This document shows, piece by piece, positions 43,101 through 54,357 of a stretch of 64,000 bases of DNA (its first letter is position 1; each line of letters starts with the position of its first letter). A model generated the notes under the pieces. The model was not told where the DNA came from, ran no database searches, and saw only the letters and a program-made list of their open reading frames with translations. The DNA is from Paracamarosporium sp. OC-R06-R3. Lineage: Eukaryota; Ascomycota; Dothideomycetes; Pleosporales; Didymosphaeriaceae. A program made the position numbers and the translations under genes. The DNA is taken from assembly GCA_019828545.1 (NCBI GenBank), contig JACVRA010000054.1, forward strand, positions 62,875-126,874, in the 5' to 3' direction.

Positions 43101-44884
43101 TGCGATGGACGATGGAAGGAAAGAAAACAGAAGAAGTGCGTACCACAGGTGAGACACTGAGCTCTTGGACGGTCAAGGAAGGATTGTTAATTCTTATAAC
43201 TAGCATTGACGAGGATCTCCATCCTATGTTCATGGTTGTGGAACTAGGAGTATATTTTTGAAGTTCCTGCATGCGATGCGACTAGGTGAGGCGAATGCTA
43301 AACTCATCGAGCGCACATTGTACTAGTTGCGCGTGCGTAGTCGATCAGAACGTATCACGGCCCCGAAAAGGGTCGATCCCGGGGCTAAATTTGGGGGCTT
43401 GTCTGCATGCTGACTACCGAACCGAACCGCTGGCGTCCGCGTCAAGGTGTAATTATCCGGCGGTCAAGCCAATAGGGGATGAGCTTGGAGATAAACAGCA
43501 GTCTTGGCTTGATGTATCTAAAGATATGTTCATAGCGATCATGGTGGCGTCTGATGCGCGGTCTGTGCTTCTTTTTGTGGTTGTTTGCGATTGATTACGC
43601 TTTCAGTCACAAGGACAGCCGTGACACTTTTCAAGGGACGGCATCAATGACACAGAAAAATTCGTGCAGACCTCTACTTGAGGAAGCCCTAATAGTCCGA
43701 CTTAAAAGCATAGACGTTGAGTAGCATATTCTTGAGACATATAGCATCACTTGTACGAGCAGTAAGCTTATGTCAAACAAACATCCGTTTGCTACAGGAG
43801 TCCGTGAACCAGTTCCGCATTCTGCACGATACCCTGTCTATAAAAGATGACTTGCTGTTCCAAACGCTTAGCAAAAAGAGAAATCAGGCCAGTCTACCCA
43901 ATCCATATGCATACAGGTGCATCGAGAGGATTCCTAGTTATTTGCGTACACCAGTGAAAGCGTTATACCGTGGCCTCTATTAGGGTCAGGCTTCCGCGTT
44001 TCAATTTGATCTCTGTTCGCATGTCAGCGGCCTTACTGTCATGAATTATCTATACGGACCAATACGACTTCTAAGATAATCTTGTAGACCGTTTCTTCTT
44101 CGTTATAGGACATTTTTAAAATCGTTGGGATCAAGACCCATATTTGCTAGTGCTGGGCTAACCAAGTCTGACATTCCTCATCTGGCTAGGTATTTGTGGC
44201 TAATTATACAGACTCATGCTGCGAGGTAGATTGATATTCCTTTGTAGACTTGGATACCCTGCCAAGCTAGGATTAACTACTAGTTGATGGTCAGACATGA
44301 CAGGGCAGTCCTTTACATAGTACATCTGTTATTGACGCTCATCGTATCCGAAAGTTTTCATGGTGGCTTCTTGGTGTTAGTGGTTGCTCACTTGGCTCTC
44401 TTTTTTTGGTCCTTTTCTAAGTATTCATGCCGCAAGTGACACCGATTCGTTACCCAATCTTTGAGCGCAGCACGCTCTGTCAGCGAATGCTTTATGGACT
44501 TCCTTCTGTACCGTTACATACCACCACTCCTCAATCCTAAGTAATTGCCGCTCCTCGGAGAAGTCGAAGTCGAAGTCGAAGAGGTGGATAGATTGGAATT
44601 TTAAGGACATGACAAGAGAGTTTTCAAGAACAGAGCAGCCAATAAGCGAGTTGTGAGATTATGCGATACATGGATCAGAAAGATTCACGCTGCAGAGATG
44701 CTTGTTCATTATAGTAAACTGTTGGCGGAAGTCTCACACGGCTAGACCCGCAGACCGCTCTCACCCACGTGAACCGTGCGTCATCTCATCGGCACCAGAC
44801 CCACCGAGGCTCATGCATATCAACATCCATCGCCTCTACACCATTCCGCTACACCATTCCGCGCTACACTCACCCGTCTCAACC
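43101..44884. other. intergenic, no gene seen
   Basis: 1.78 kb between divergent genes (membrane protein and GET4). It contains a short hexanucleotide repeat (listed) and a GC-rich foldback around 43355-43385 (GCCCCG...CGGGGC). No coding frame is convincing. Confidence 0.45.
44560..44581. repeat. (GAAGTC)n microsatellite
   Basis: GAAGTC is repeated three times and followed by a partial GAAG unit. It is short and intergenic. Confidence 0.8.
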
Positions 44885-45964
44885 ATGTCTTCCAAAATAG
44901 ACAAGACGATTCAGCGCCAGCAGCAAAAGTACTTCTTCCGCCTCTCATACTCTCAATACTTGGCAGCTAATACCCCGCAGAATCGCAGAAGGCCAATTCT
45001 ACGAAGCCCACCAGCAGCTCCGCGTCATCGCCGCTCGCTACGTCAAAACCTCAAACTGGGCCGCTGCCACCGACATCCTCTTCCAAGGCGCGCAGTCCCT
45101 CCTTCAAGCAGGGCAAGGTGGCTCGGGCGGCGACCTGTGCATATTCCTGCTCGAGGTGTTCCACAAGAGCGAGACAAAGCCGGATGCAGCGAGCAAGGGA
45201 AAGCTACTGAGCTTGTTAAGATCCTTCCCCAAGAATGAGCCTACACGAAAGAAGTTTGTGAATGAGATGATGGGGTGGAGCGCGAAGTGGGGGGATTTCC
45301 CTGCGGGGGATCCCGAGATTCATCATGTGGCAGGGACGCTGTACGCTGATGGTGCGTACACCACTTGTGCAGTCTAACATAGAGGAGAAACAAGACTAAT
45401 AGTAGATTATACACAGATCTCGAGCCATACGACGCAGAGCGCCACCTTATTCTCGGCACTAAAGACTCCCCCGAAGCCCTCGCGACGCTCGAGTACTCTT
45501 GGTACACCTCCGACGACTCGCATACCGCACCCCTCTACTGCGCTCGCGGCACCATCCCCTACCTCCTCGCTGGCAACCTGCGCGCCGCAAACAAATTCTT
45601 CCTCCTCTTCACATCCTACCTTTCGAAACAGCCGTCCCTCGGCATGCAAGAAGTGTCCACAAAATCCTCCGACCTGCGCGTCTACCCCTCTTTACCTCTA
45701 CTGAACTTCCTCGGGTTGTTGCTGCTGGCGGTGGAGCGGGGTGAAGCAGGCCTGTACAGGCAGCTGAGAAGCCATTATGCGGGTCATCTGAAGGATGCGA
45801 ATTGGGGCGAGGCGCTCGATCAGATCGGGGAGATGTACTTCGGGATCAAGATTCCTAGGCAGGGAAATCCTATGATGGATATGCTTGGCAACATGTTCAT
45901 GGGTGGAGGTCTGGGCGGTGGAGCGCCGAAAACGAAGAAGCTACCAATTTCAGGTCTTGATTGA
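44885..45964 (+). CDS. GET4: GET4, tail-anchored protein insertion factor
   Basis: Exons 44885-44928, 44981-45351 and 45417-45964 give 320 aa; introns are 52 and 65 nt. The alpha-helical repeat body matches GET4: EGQFYEAHQQLRVIAARYVK, ATDILFQGAQSLLQAGQ, GDLCIFLLEVFHKSE, KFVNEMMGWSAKWGD and GDPEIHHVAGTLYADD. GET4 binds Get5 and hands tail-anchored proteins from Sgt2 to Get3 in the cytosol. The protein ends with a Gly/Met-rich stretch (MLGNMFMGGGLGGGAPK) and a short basic tail. The first exon is 44 nt and its join restores QRQQQKIAEGQ in frame. Confidence 0.94.
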
Positions 45965-46232
45965 GACCTTTTGCGGCTTGATCATGAGTTACGATAGTAT
46001 GGGATACGGCTTCAATGGGAGGATTTGGCAGCAATATACCCTAGGGGATTTGTGGGCTTCAGCCTAATGTAAAAAAAAAACAGGTTCACTCTTGAGAATG
46101 CTTGCACATATGAACAGATGCATGTGTCGGAGGAATTCGATTCATTGTTCTTTTGTCTACACCATATGATACGGAATGATCTATAACCCTAAGAGAATGT
46201 CGAATTTATCCTCCTATCTTTCCATCGAGCGT

Positions 46233-47839
46233 CTACTGCTTGATGGTCTTCGACTTGAAGCGAACGTCATACTTGTTCTCCAAGATCTTCATCAGTGGCC
46301 GGCAGACCTCGGGGTCCATAGGTGCTAGCACACCCTTCTGAGAGATGGTACCGTCAAGCACCTGCTGGACGGCAATCGCACACGGCACACCGACCAACTT
46401 GGCCATGGACGAGTAACCCTTGGGGTCACCATAGTCAACGAGCGTCTCAGTGCGGACCTCCTTGCTACCATCCTTGTTCTCGATCTCGAACCTGTGCTGC
46501 AGCATTACCATATCACGCTCGCCTTCCTCGTACTGCATCTTCTGCTCGAGTGTTGCGCAGAGAGTGTCAAGAGGGTTGCCGCGAGGCGTGATCTTCTCAT
46601 CAGAGAAGAGGCCGATCCAGCGGAAACCGTCGAGGATGCGGTCCTTCTCCTCGGTAGACGCGAACTTTGCACGCGAGCTGATGGCCCAGACAATGTCCTC
46701 CTCCTTGTCGCCCTTAGCGCCGACGATCTGAGCAGTGGCTTCCCTCCAGGAGAGCTTGGAGCCTTCCTTGAGGTAGTCCTTCTGGTCCTCGGTGAGGAAG
46801 CCAATGTCGACGAGCGTCTTGATGTACTCAGGGAAGCCGCCGTACCGCAGTGTACCGCGAACGATGGTCTGAGCCTCAGGAATCTTGTAGCGCTCCTTGT
46901 AGGGCGTGGAGTCGCGGTTGGGGTACGCAACGAAGGCGAAACCGGGGTAGATGAAGTAGGGCTTAGCCTCTGCCATCAGCTCGGGGCCCTCGACCTCCTT
47001 GACGTTGCCGTCCTGCCACCACTTGGCCTGGTTGCGGAGGGCAAGCAGCACACCGCGCGAGCTCCACGAGAACTTGTATCCGAGCGGGTTGTCCGAGGCC
47101 TCGGGTGCAGGCAAACCACCGCAGTATGACTTGAAGGAGAGGATCTTTCCACCGGCCTTGTGAACATCGTCGATGGTGATGACGGCGGAGAGATGGTCAA
47201 CACCCGGGTCGACACCGATCTCGTTGAAGACGGTGATACCGGCCTCCTTGCACTGAGCATCGAGCTCCTCCATTGCAGGCGAGACATAGGAGGTTGTGAC
47301 GACATTCTTCTTCTTGCGGATGGCGGATTTGATGACGGTTGCGTGGAAGGTGTACGGGATCAAGCTGATGACCAAATCGACCTTGTCCACTTCGGCGTCG
47401 AGAGCCTCGTCGTTAGAGACATCGAGCTGGTAATGTCAGCACTGAGATTCATCTTCGTGCACAAGCTCTCATACGCTGATAGCGGTGGCATTGTTAATGC
47501 CCTTGGCCAAAGCCTGTGCCTTCTCCAATGTCCTGCAGGCAACTGTGACCTTGACACCAGAGTTTCCGAGAATCTCAGCAGTAGGTCGCGTGCTTCAAGA
47601 TGTTAGGGTACTAGACGACAATTCTTGGATAGTCTATCCTTACACGAAACCAGCGCCGAGAAGAAGAACGGAGCTGTAATACTGTCAGTCGGCGCAATCG
47701 ACGCTGGAATTCAGCAATTGTACTTACTGGTTGCTGCTGGGACTTGCCCCACCAAGCACTTGTTGCAATTTGTCTGGCCATAATCAGTCTTGCCATTCTC
47801 ATCCATCGCAAAGGATAACCTACTTGTAACGGCCTCCAT
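46233..47839 (-). CDS. LYS9: saccharopine reductase (LYS9), lysine biosynthesis
   Basis: Exons 47824-47839, 47728-47773, 47644-47673, 47475-47592 and 46233-47426 give 467 aa; introns are 48-54 nt. The three first exons are only 16, 46 and 30 nt. Joined, they give MEAVTNKLQQVLGG... and the NADP-binding VLLLGAGFV. This continues with TVACRTLEKAQALA, DKVDLVISLIPYTFHATVIKSA, EIGVDPGVDHLSA, FKSYCGGLPAPEASDNPLGYKFSWS and RDMVMLQHRFEIE. LYS9 converts aminoadipate semialdehyde and glutamate to saccharopine in the fungal alpha-aminoadipate pathway. The body is certain; the exact ends of the two smallest exons are inferred from phase, and from the need to place an ATG before the Rossmann motif. Confidence 0.93.
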
Positions 47840-48230
47840 TTTGTGTATTTGAAAATTTCAAGTGCACAGAAAGGAATGATATAGTGTGCAGTCCTCTCGG
47901 AGTCGGAGTGTTGAAAATTGGACGGAGCGTCATCGGAGCACTTCCATGCCCCGCACGCCACCTGCACAGGCCAGGTGCAGGGGTGATCTGATGGCGGGAT
48001 GCGGCTCGGCTCACGTGCTCGGCTATCGCCGCGCGAGCCCTGGAGAGCATCGAACTCCGGTGCCTAAGACGACCGCGTTTCATACACATCTCGCAACGAT
48101 TTGAACTCCCAACACTCCGAAATCAACTTGAAGTCAGGACAGTGATAATACAATTTGAACCAACTGAAGCAACATCAGCGGCGTTGATTGCGTGCTCCCA
48201 AAGCGCGCGCCGCGCTAGGCATCTGCCAAC
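47840..48230. promoter_or_regulatory. divergent promoter between LYS9 and SEC15
   Basis: 391 bp between the two start codons; the stretch 47940-48070 is GC-rich. No TATA box or clear Lys14-like site was found. Confidence 0.45.
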
Positions 48231-50696
48231 ATGCCTTCCGCAGTGGACCCGAGGGATGACCTATGGCTGGCTATCAAGCAGGTGAATACATGCACACGTG
48301 ATGCTGCCTACCTCTCGCTAAGACTAGCTAGATATCCCAGTCGAGTTCAGACTCGGACTACATTGAACAACTAGTCCCTATAATGAAAGACGCACGTCAC
48401 ACAAACCAACTCCTCCAGGCTTTTGACCAGTTCTCAAACGAGAGGGAAACCGAGATCGAGCGGATATGCAGTGCAAATCATCAGGAATTCATTGGCTCTG
48501 TTGACTCGCTCTTAAAAGTTCGGTCCGGAACTGTGGACATTACCGATGAGATCCTAGAGCTGCAAGCATCGATCCAGGAGAGTGCTGAGAAGCTACATTC
48601 CCAGAAGCAGGCTTTGAAGGAATCGCGCAACGTCCGACAAAATATCAATGAGGCGAACGCGGCCCTCAACGACTGTTTGGAGGTCTTGCGACTTGCCAAC
48701 CAAGTTTACGAGCTTCTGAAAGAGAAAAACTACTATGCTGCATTACGTGCGTTGGATGAACTACAAACAATTCATTTGAAGGGCATCAGTCGATACAACC
48801 TTGCTGGATTGATCGACAAGAGCGTACCTGTCGCGCGAGAGCAAATCCGTGAGGCCGTAAAAGCCGACTTGAGCACCTGGCTCTATCGCATTCGCGAATC
48901 ATCGCAGTTCCTGGGGGAGGTGTCTTTCTACTACACCGATGTACGACGGACGCGGAACCAAGAGCGAGCTGAAGCAGACCCAAGGTTCTCCAAATTTAAG
49001 CTAAACTCTGCGATTGAGCTTGTCGCAGACGAGAGCGATGAATTCGATGTCCTGAACAATGAGGAGGCAGGCAATGAGACAGATTTCACGCCGTTGTTCG
49101 AAGCTATGCACATATACGACACGTTAGGAAAGCGGGAGCAGTTCAAAGCTGAGTATGCTGAGGATCGAAAGCTACAGAAGGACTTGATTCTTCCACAAAC
49201 GCTAGGCTTGCTTGACGAGGAATGCGGTGAGCTGAGTAGTTTGTTGGAGAGTATCGCGGGCTTCGCGATCATCGAAAAGGCTACCGCAGCTAAGACGATC
49301 AACTTACGATCACAAGCTGATATCGACGAGCTTTGGGATGCGATGTGCGCTAGAGCCATTACATTGATTTCAAAAGCCCTACCCCAAGTCAACAATGACG
49401 AGCTTCTGCTCAAGATCAAAGGCCGAGTAGCCCTGTTTATGTTGACCATGGAGGTAGGAACCACCATCCGTTTTCATTTGCAATGCTGATGATAATCTAG
49501 AAATGGGGCTATTCTGTATCAACCATGAACGACCTCCTACTCACATTGTTCTCCAAATATTCCGAACTTCTCAAGAACCGCTTCAGCGAAGACTTTACAG
49601 AGATCGTCACGACTGACGATTACATGCCGATGACCCTCAACAGCATCGAAGAGTACGACAAGGTTGTGACTGTCAGCTGGTATACTCCAGAAAAGAACCG
49701 CGAGGAGCTCACGTATGCTCTCTGTTCCTGCTTTAACATACTAATTGCTAACCACACTTCAGCTTTCCCTGCGTCTTGCCCTTCTCTCAAATGTATCCCC
49801 TCTGCTGCATTGACGTTAGGAACTTCCTCAACCAGATCTACCTCTTCTCAGATGACTACTTCCAAAAGTCTTCCATCATCGACGAAACACTCCGCACGTC
49901 ACTCGATGACCTCCTCTGCAACGAGGTCTGCCAATCACTCGTCGACCGCCTCGCCTCTCAATATCCCGGCCAAATCGTCCAGATTCTCACCAACGTCGAG
50001 CACTTCGAAACTGCGTGCCATGAACTTGAAGCGCTCCTCTTTGAAGCACGCTCGTCGCCCTCAGCTACCGGACCCATTACACTTCAAGCTACAGAAAAGT
50101 TCAAAGCCGCGAAGAAACAGGCTAGTGACCGGATCTTCGAGGTGGTGAATAGTAAGATTGATCAGTTGGTTGAGACGGCAGAGTACGATTGGATGGCCAC
50201 GAAGCCGGCAAGTGAACCGAGTGACTATATGAAGGAGATGACGAGGTGGCTCAGCGACATCTCGAACTCCGTTCTCCTTGCGCTGCCAGAAGAAGTGAAA
50301 GGCTTTGTCTATTTCGACGCGCTCTCCCATGCTAAAGATGCCATCCTGGCCCTGCCCTTGGAAGAATCCGTAAAGCGCATTACGCCCGCAGCCGTCACTG
50401 CTCTAGCCATCGACACGCGCTACCTCGCGAACTTTGTAGAGGGGCTTGGCGACCCGCTGTTGCTGGATAACTTGGACGAGCTGACACAAACGGTGCAGCT
50501 CATGGGTACGGATGATGTGATGGAGTACTTTGATGTGGCGCAGAGGAATAAGAAATACGGAAAGGTGGATCCGTTGAGGGGACAGACTTTGATTGGGAAG
50601 GTGCAAGAAGGGGCGCAGATTGCGAATCAGAGCCCAACGAAGCCGCCGGAGAGGGAGCGGTTTGGCACGCTGGGCAGTCGGTTTCGGTTTGGTTAG
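48231..50696 (+). CDS. SEC15: exocyst complex component SEC15
   Basis: Exons 48231-48281, 48332-49453, 49501-49712 and 49763-50696 give 772 aa; introns are 47-50 nt. The protein is nearly all alpha-helical, with an N-terminal coiled-coil region (DITDEILELQASIQESAEKL). Family blocks include YYAALRALDELQTIHL, DKSVPVAREQIREAVKADL, HFETACHELEALLFEARSS, YDWMATKPASEPSDYMKEM and YLANFVEGLGDPLLLDNLDEL. SEC15 links the Rab GTPase Sec4 on secretory vesicles to the exocyst at the plasma membrane, and so drives hyphal tip growth. The C-terminus is a short basic tail. It is convergent with the following small gene. Confidence 0.94.
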
Positions 50697-50916
50697 CGTG
50701 TAGAGCGAGCGAGCGCGGTGTTTGGAGTTTAGGGATTACATTGGTTGAACATGTATATCATCGTCATTATTCTTACGGACACAATTGGGATTCGTGTCGA
50801 AATCAAATGGGGTATCATATGTGGCGCCTGGCAGCAGGTGATGTCCGTAGATCAATCAAACACTGGACAGCTGCTCCGGGATCGACCTTCCTTTTCGCGG
50901 TCTCATCATATCCCGC

Positions 50917-51600
50917 TTATCCCTTCCTGCCGTTATCTCCCTCAAACATCCACCGATCCGCCTCCAGACTGACCACGTTCCTCTCCAAGCTCGATTTTAG
51001 CGCGACTTTGATCTCTTCTAGAATCGCTGTACAACTGTCAGCATAGGTCATCCAGGTACTATTCTATCCTTTTTCATCCAATACCCGACCATCTCAACCC
51101 TCTCGCCTTTCCCCACACATACCCAGCCTCGTCTCTGCATCCCAGTTCCTCGGTTCCCAGAGACAGAAGCGAAAATGCCTCACTGAGTCCGCCTCTTCCT
51201 ACAGAACCCCAAGTATAAATCGCGCCTATGAGGGGAAAAGAAATAGGGCGAACTCACCAGCCTGGTCCCAGTGAACATTACTCTTTCCATATAGCGAGAT
51301 CATCTGATCTTCCTGCTCTTTGTCCTCCTGTTCTGGATTGACAGGGGGCTCGACACCCATCTTCATGGCTGTGGAGGGCGCCATGATCTTATAATTACCC
51401 GCAGCGTCGCGCTCCACGAGGTCATCGTCGCGGTTGTCGGTATTGTCTGGGGAGATATGGACGGCAGCAGTTTTGGAGGGGTTGGTCGTTCGCGAATTGG
51501 TGCGGGACGGGTGAGAGGACGCGGTTGATGCTGTGTTGAAGAGAGGGCGCCGTGGTGCGCCTGCGGTGTGGGCTGGGCGGATTGGACGGCGGTGGTCCAT
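50917..51600 (-). CDS. small conserved-looking protein of unknown function
   Basis: Exons 51258-51600 and 50917-51026 with a 231-nt intron give 150 aa. The first 90 residues are Arg/Pro/Ser/Thr-rich and probably disordered. The last 50 form a compact predicted alpha-helical part (QMISLYGKSNVHWDQ, then AILEEIKVALKSSLERNVVSLEADRW). The splice joins HWDQ to AILEEIK without breaking the frame, and the helix pattern continues across it. I do not recognise the family. The intron is long for this genome, so the 3' exon is less certain than the first. Confidence 0.65.
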
Positions 51601-51918
51601 TGTGGATGGATAGTGTGGTAGATCAAGAAAGTATGTTTTCGTGCGCTGACGCTTCGAGGCGGTGCATCTGGGCTCCGCGCAAAGGAGGCAATTGGTGCGA
51701 GTGGTGTTGCGAGGTGGTTCAATGTTTTGTGGTGTTGGTTGCTATGGCGCGCCGTACCGCGGAGGTTTTGCGGGGACGGGAGCTCGGACCTCCAATGCTT
51801 GTGGTCAACATACATTCCGACTGCAATACGAAGTTGCCTAAGGAGAAAAGGGAGAACCGTTGCCCCTGTCCATACCACATTCCACATGTAAATTCTTTAG
51901 CCGCCAACAGTGACTACG
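51601..51918. promoter_or_regulatory. divergent promoter, small unknown gene / RAI1
   Basis: 318 bp between the two start codons. No clear TATA box. Confidence 0.4.
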
Positions 51919-53331
51919 ATGGTGCAACAAGAGCCGGACGCGCAAGCAAAGCAAGGCGCAGAAGTCGCTGCGAACCCAATTCCTCACAATAGCAGTCTTC
52001 CCCCAAGACCGCCCAAACCCGAACATCCACACCCAGATGACGACGAGCGAACGTCGCCTCCACGAAAGCGGCCACGAACGCAGGCCATTCCACGCGCAGC
52101 ACCTCCACCACCTACACCTTCTACACAACCCCCGGCTCTGAGCCCGAGGACGTTCACCAACGATTGGGCACCCTCATCAGCAATGTCTCGCTTTCCCATC
52201 AACCCTCTCCACCGGTTCCGAGGTGCTTCGGCTAGCATCAAGCGCCCTCAAGAAGTCGCACATTTCTCCTACGATGACGATCACCGATACAAAGAAGACG
52301 AATCCGGCATAAACTACTACTATGCTCCGAAGATTGGGGTCGATCTGAAAGAGGGCTTTGATACATTCCGCCACTTCGAAGAAGCGACAGATCCACATTT
52401 GGACAGCCTGCTGCGAGCTTTGGCGAGCAAGGAGAGGGAGACCGGCAAGAAAGAGCAAGCACACTTCGTAACATGGCGAGGCATGATAACGAAGATCATG
52501 ACGGCACCCTTCGACATGTTTGCCGAGTTCTCCATGTTCGCGACCCTCCGAGATGGCACCATCTACATCGAGGAAGACTTTCCTTTACGAGCGGCGGAAC
52601 GCGCACAAGAAGCGTCACGGCCGCCACCTAAATGGCAAGACCCCAAAATGCCCGATCACAAAATGATGACATTCTGGGGCTACAAATTCGAAACGGTATC
52701 ACTTCTTCCTACACCACCTTCTGAGACTGTGAAAGAAGCCTTGGATGCACGGCCAAATGCTACAGTCTCAAACTATGCTCAACATTGCAGCATAGTAAAA
52801 ACGTCGTTCGGCGGGCACACGCTCCTCCTTGGCGGCGAAGTCGACGGCCTGTCCGCGCCCAAGCCCCAATCTCCCGACGAGCCCTTTCCCTGGGTCGAGC
52901 TTAAGACCGCCGAGAATCTTCCTTCCCAGCCTTCCAATCGCGATCTTCTCAAGTTTGAGCGTAAACTTCTTAAGTTCTGGGCGCAGTCATTCCTTCTAGG
53001 CGTGCCTAAGATCATTGTTGGATGGAGGAGCAAACAGGGCATCTTGACAGGAGTTCAGGAGCTGGAGACGAACAAGATCCCAGGCATGGTGAGGAGAGGA
53101 ACGCAGTGCTGGGATGGAAATACTTGTATCAATTTTGCAGCGGCGATGTTAGGCTGGCTGCGTGATGTCGTTAATGAAAAGGGGAAGATCTACAAGTTGA
53201 GACTGGGGAAGAAGACGGGTGTTGTGGAAGTTGAGAGACTCAATGAAGGGACTGGGGGTATTGTGAGTAAAGAATTTGAGGATTGGAGAAAGGAATTGGA
53301 TGGGAAGGGTGGCGATTTGAAAGAGGCATAG
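51919..53331 (+). CDS. RAI1: RAI1/DXO-family decapping and pyrophosphohydrolase nuclease
   Basis: A single exon of 470 aa from the first ATG (MVQQEP). About 90 residues at the N-terminus are Pro-rich and disordered, with a basic PPRKRPRT nuclear-signal-like stretch. The RAI1/DXO fold follows: FVTWRGMITKIMTAPF, FWGYKFET, LLGGEVDGL, WVELKTAENL and FWAQSFLLGVPKIIVGWR. The acidic GEVD and ELKT motifs are the metal ligands of the family. These enzymes remove incomplete or NAD caps in the nucleus, and RAI1 stabilises the 5'-3' exonuclease Rat1. A GTG nine bases upstream is in frame but is not needed. Confidence 0.95.
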   Translation: MVQQEPDAQAKQGAEVAANPIPHNSSLPPRPPKPEHPHPDDDERTSPPRKRPRTQAIPRAAPPPPTPSTQPPALSPRTFTNDWAPSSAMSRFPINPLHRFRGASASIKRPQEVAHFSYDDDHRYKEDESGINYYYAPKIGVDLKEGFDTFRHFEEATDPHLDSLLRALASKERETGKKEQAHFVTWRGMITKIMTAPFDMFAEFSMFATLRDGTIYIEEDFPLRAAERAQEASRPPPKWQDPKMPDHKMMTFWGYKFETVSLLPTPPSETVKEALDARPNATVSNYAQHCSIVKTSFGGHTLLLGGEVDGLSAPKPQSPDEPFPWVELKTAENLPSQPSNRDLLKFERKLLKFWAQSFLLGVPKIIVGWRSKQGILTGVQELETNKIPGMVRRGTQCWDGNTCINFAAAMLGWLRDVVNEKGKIYKLRLGKKTGVVEVERLNEGTGGIVSKEFEDWRKELDGKGGDLKEA

Positions 53332-53774
53332 TAGAGGGGTGGCCGAGTTAGGCGGATCTGAGCAGTGCGATACCCAAATAAACTATGCACCGAGCTTTGG
53401 ACTTTCAGACCTTTCAATGAGTTGTGAAACATGATAAACTTGACAATAGGCGTATGAGCTTAGCAGTAGAAACTGCCATCCTACCGTTGCTACTCTTCTA
53501 CGCACTTCCATCCTGCATCTACATTTATGTTGATGTGAAACCATATCGCCTTTAATACTAACCAAGACAGATCTTGACTCTCAAACAGTACCAATGCAAG
53601 GTCTCATTATCACGTATCACTTTCAGTGTTCACTGACGATCAAATCATGAAGAAAGTAGAAGTCTCATTGCCTATCGGTGGGTATCAAGCAAAAGGTAGA
53701 CCGCCCGAAAAAACGCCATCCCAAAAATTATTATCGGAAACCCAAACCACCAAACCCAAAGAGAATCAGCGACA
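53332..53774. other. intergenic
   Basis: 443 bp between convergent genes. 3' flanks only; no feature could be supported. Confidence 0.45.
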
Positions 53775-54098
53775 TCAACCCCTCACGAGCCCCATGCTCC
53801 ACAGTACGAAAAGCGCGCACCACACCGCCATGCACACGAAATAGCAGATTGGGGCCAGGCGCAGCGCCCAAAACTGCCTGAAACGCAGGGCGACGACGAA
53901 ATGTAGCTCGAGGGAGTCGAGCAGAGAGAGGAACTGGGGCGGGGGTCCGTCCCCTTCGGCGGCACGCTCTTCGGTGGTCGTTAACGTCCTGACAACGGTC
54001 GGGCGGAGTAGGCGGAGCATGCGGAGGGCGGAGGTGAGGGCGCTACTGATCGTAAATAAGCAGAGAGCCCAGATGGTGGAGGGATCGAAGAGAGGCAT
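53775..54098 (-). CDS. small predicted membrane protein
   Basis: 107 aa from an ATG. Two hydrophobic segments flank a polar middle: an N-terminal span (FDPSTIWALCLFTISSAL) and a C-terminal one (ICYFVCMAVWCALFVLW). Between them lie LRMLRLLRPTVVRTL and an acidic/proline stretch (EERAAEGDGPPP). The size and form are those of a small organelle or ER membrane protein. I do not recognise it. There is no intron. Confidence 0.6.
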   Translation of the reverse strand: MPLFDPSTIWALCLFTISSALTSALRMLRLLRPTVVRTLTTTEERAAEGDGPPPQFLSLLDSLELHFVVALRFRQFWALRLAPICYFVCMAVWCALFVLWSMGLVRG

Positions 54099-54240
54099 TG
54101 TCTAGGGAGGGTCAGCGTTTGTTTGGTGTTGGTAGGTGGGCGTATAGGGGGAGAGGGGCTGAGATATGGCTAGATTTAGGAAGTTGGTGATAGGGTCAAT
54201 ATTTACGGTGGTGGACTTGGGAGTTTAAATAGTAGAGCGC

Positions 54241-54357
54241 TTACAAGTACCACTGGTGGATGCACTTCTCATCCCAGTACCGCAGGCGGTTGGCGATCTG
54301 CTCAGCCGCCCACTTCTTCTTTTTGTGCTCGATCTCCTCGATCAGCAGGAGGAGCTC
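54241..54357 (-). CDS. possible 3' terminal exon of an unresolved gene
   Basis: A 39-codon frame runs from an acceptor (gctag|gag) to TAA and reads as a charged helix (EEIEHKKKKWAAEQIANRLRYWDEKCIHQWYL). Its quality is clearly better than the surrounding frames. No upstream exon with an ATG in the right phase could be joined; a frame at 54342-54548 is in another phase. Either a small multi-exon gene or a decayed one is possible. It lies 143 bp upstream of the start of the small membrane protein gene, on the same strand. Confidence 0.35.
   Translation of the reverse strand, partial: ELLLLIEEIEHKKKKWAAEQIANRLRYWDEKCIHQWYL

Noticed and set aside
48040..48110. tRNA-like T arm (AGTTCGATGC and GAGTTCAAATC on the minus strand)
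   Set aside because: Isolated B-box-like words without an acceptor stem, D arm or anticodon arm.
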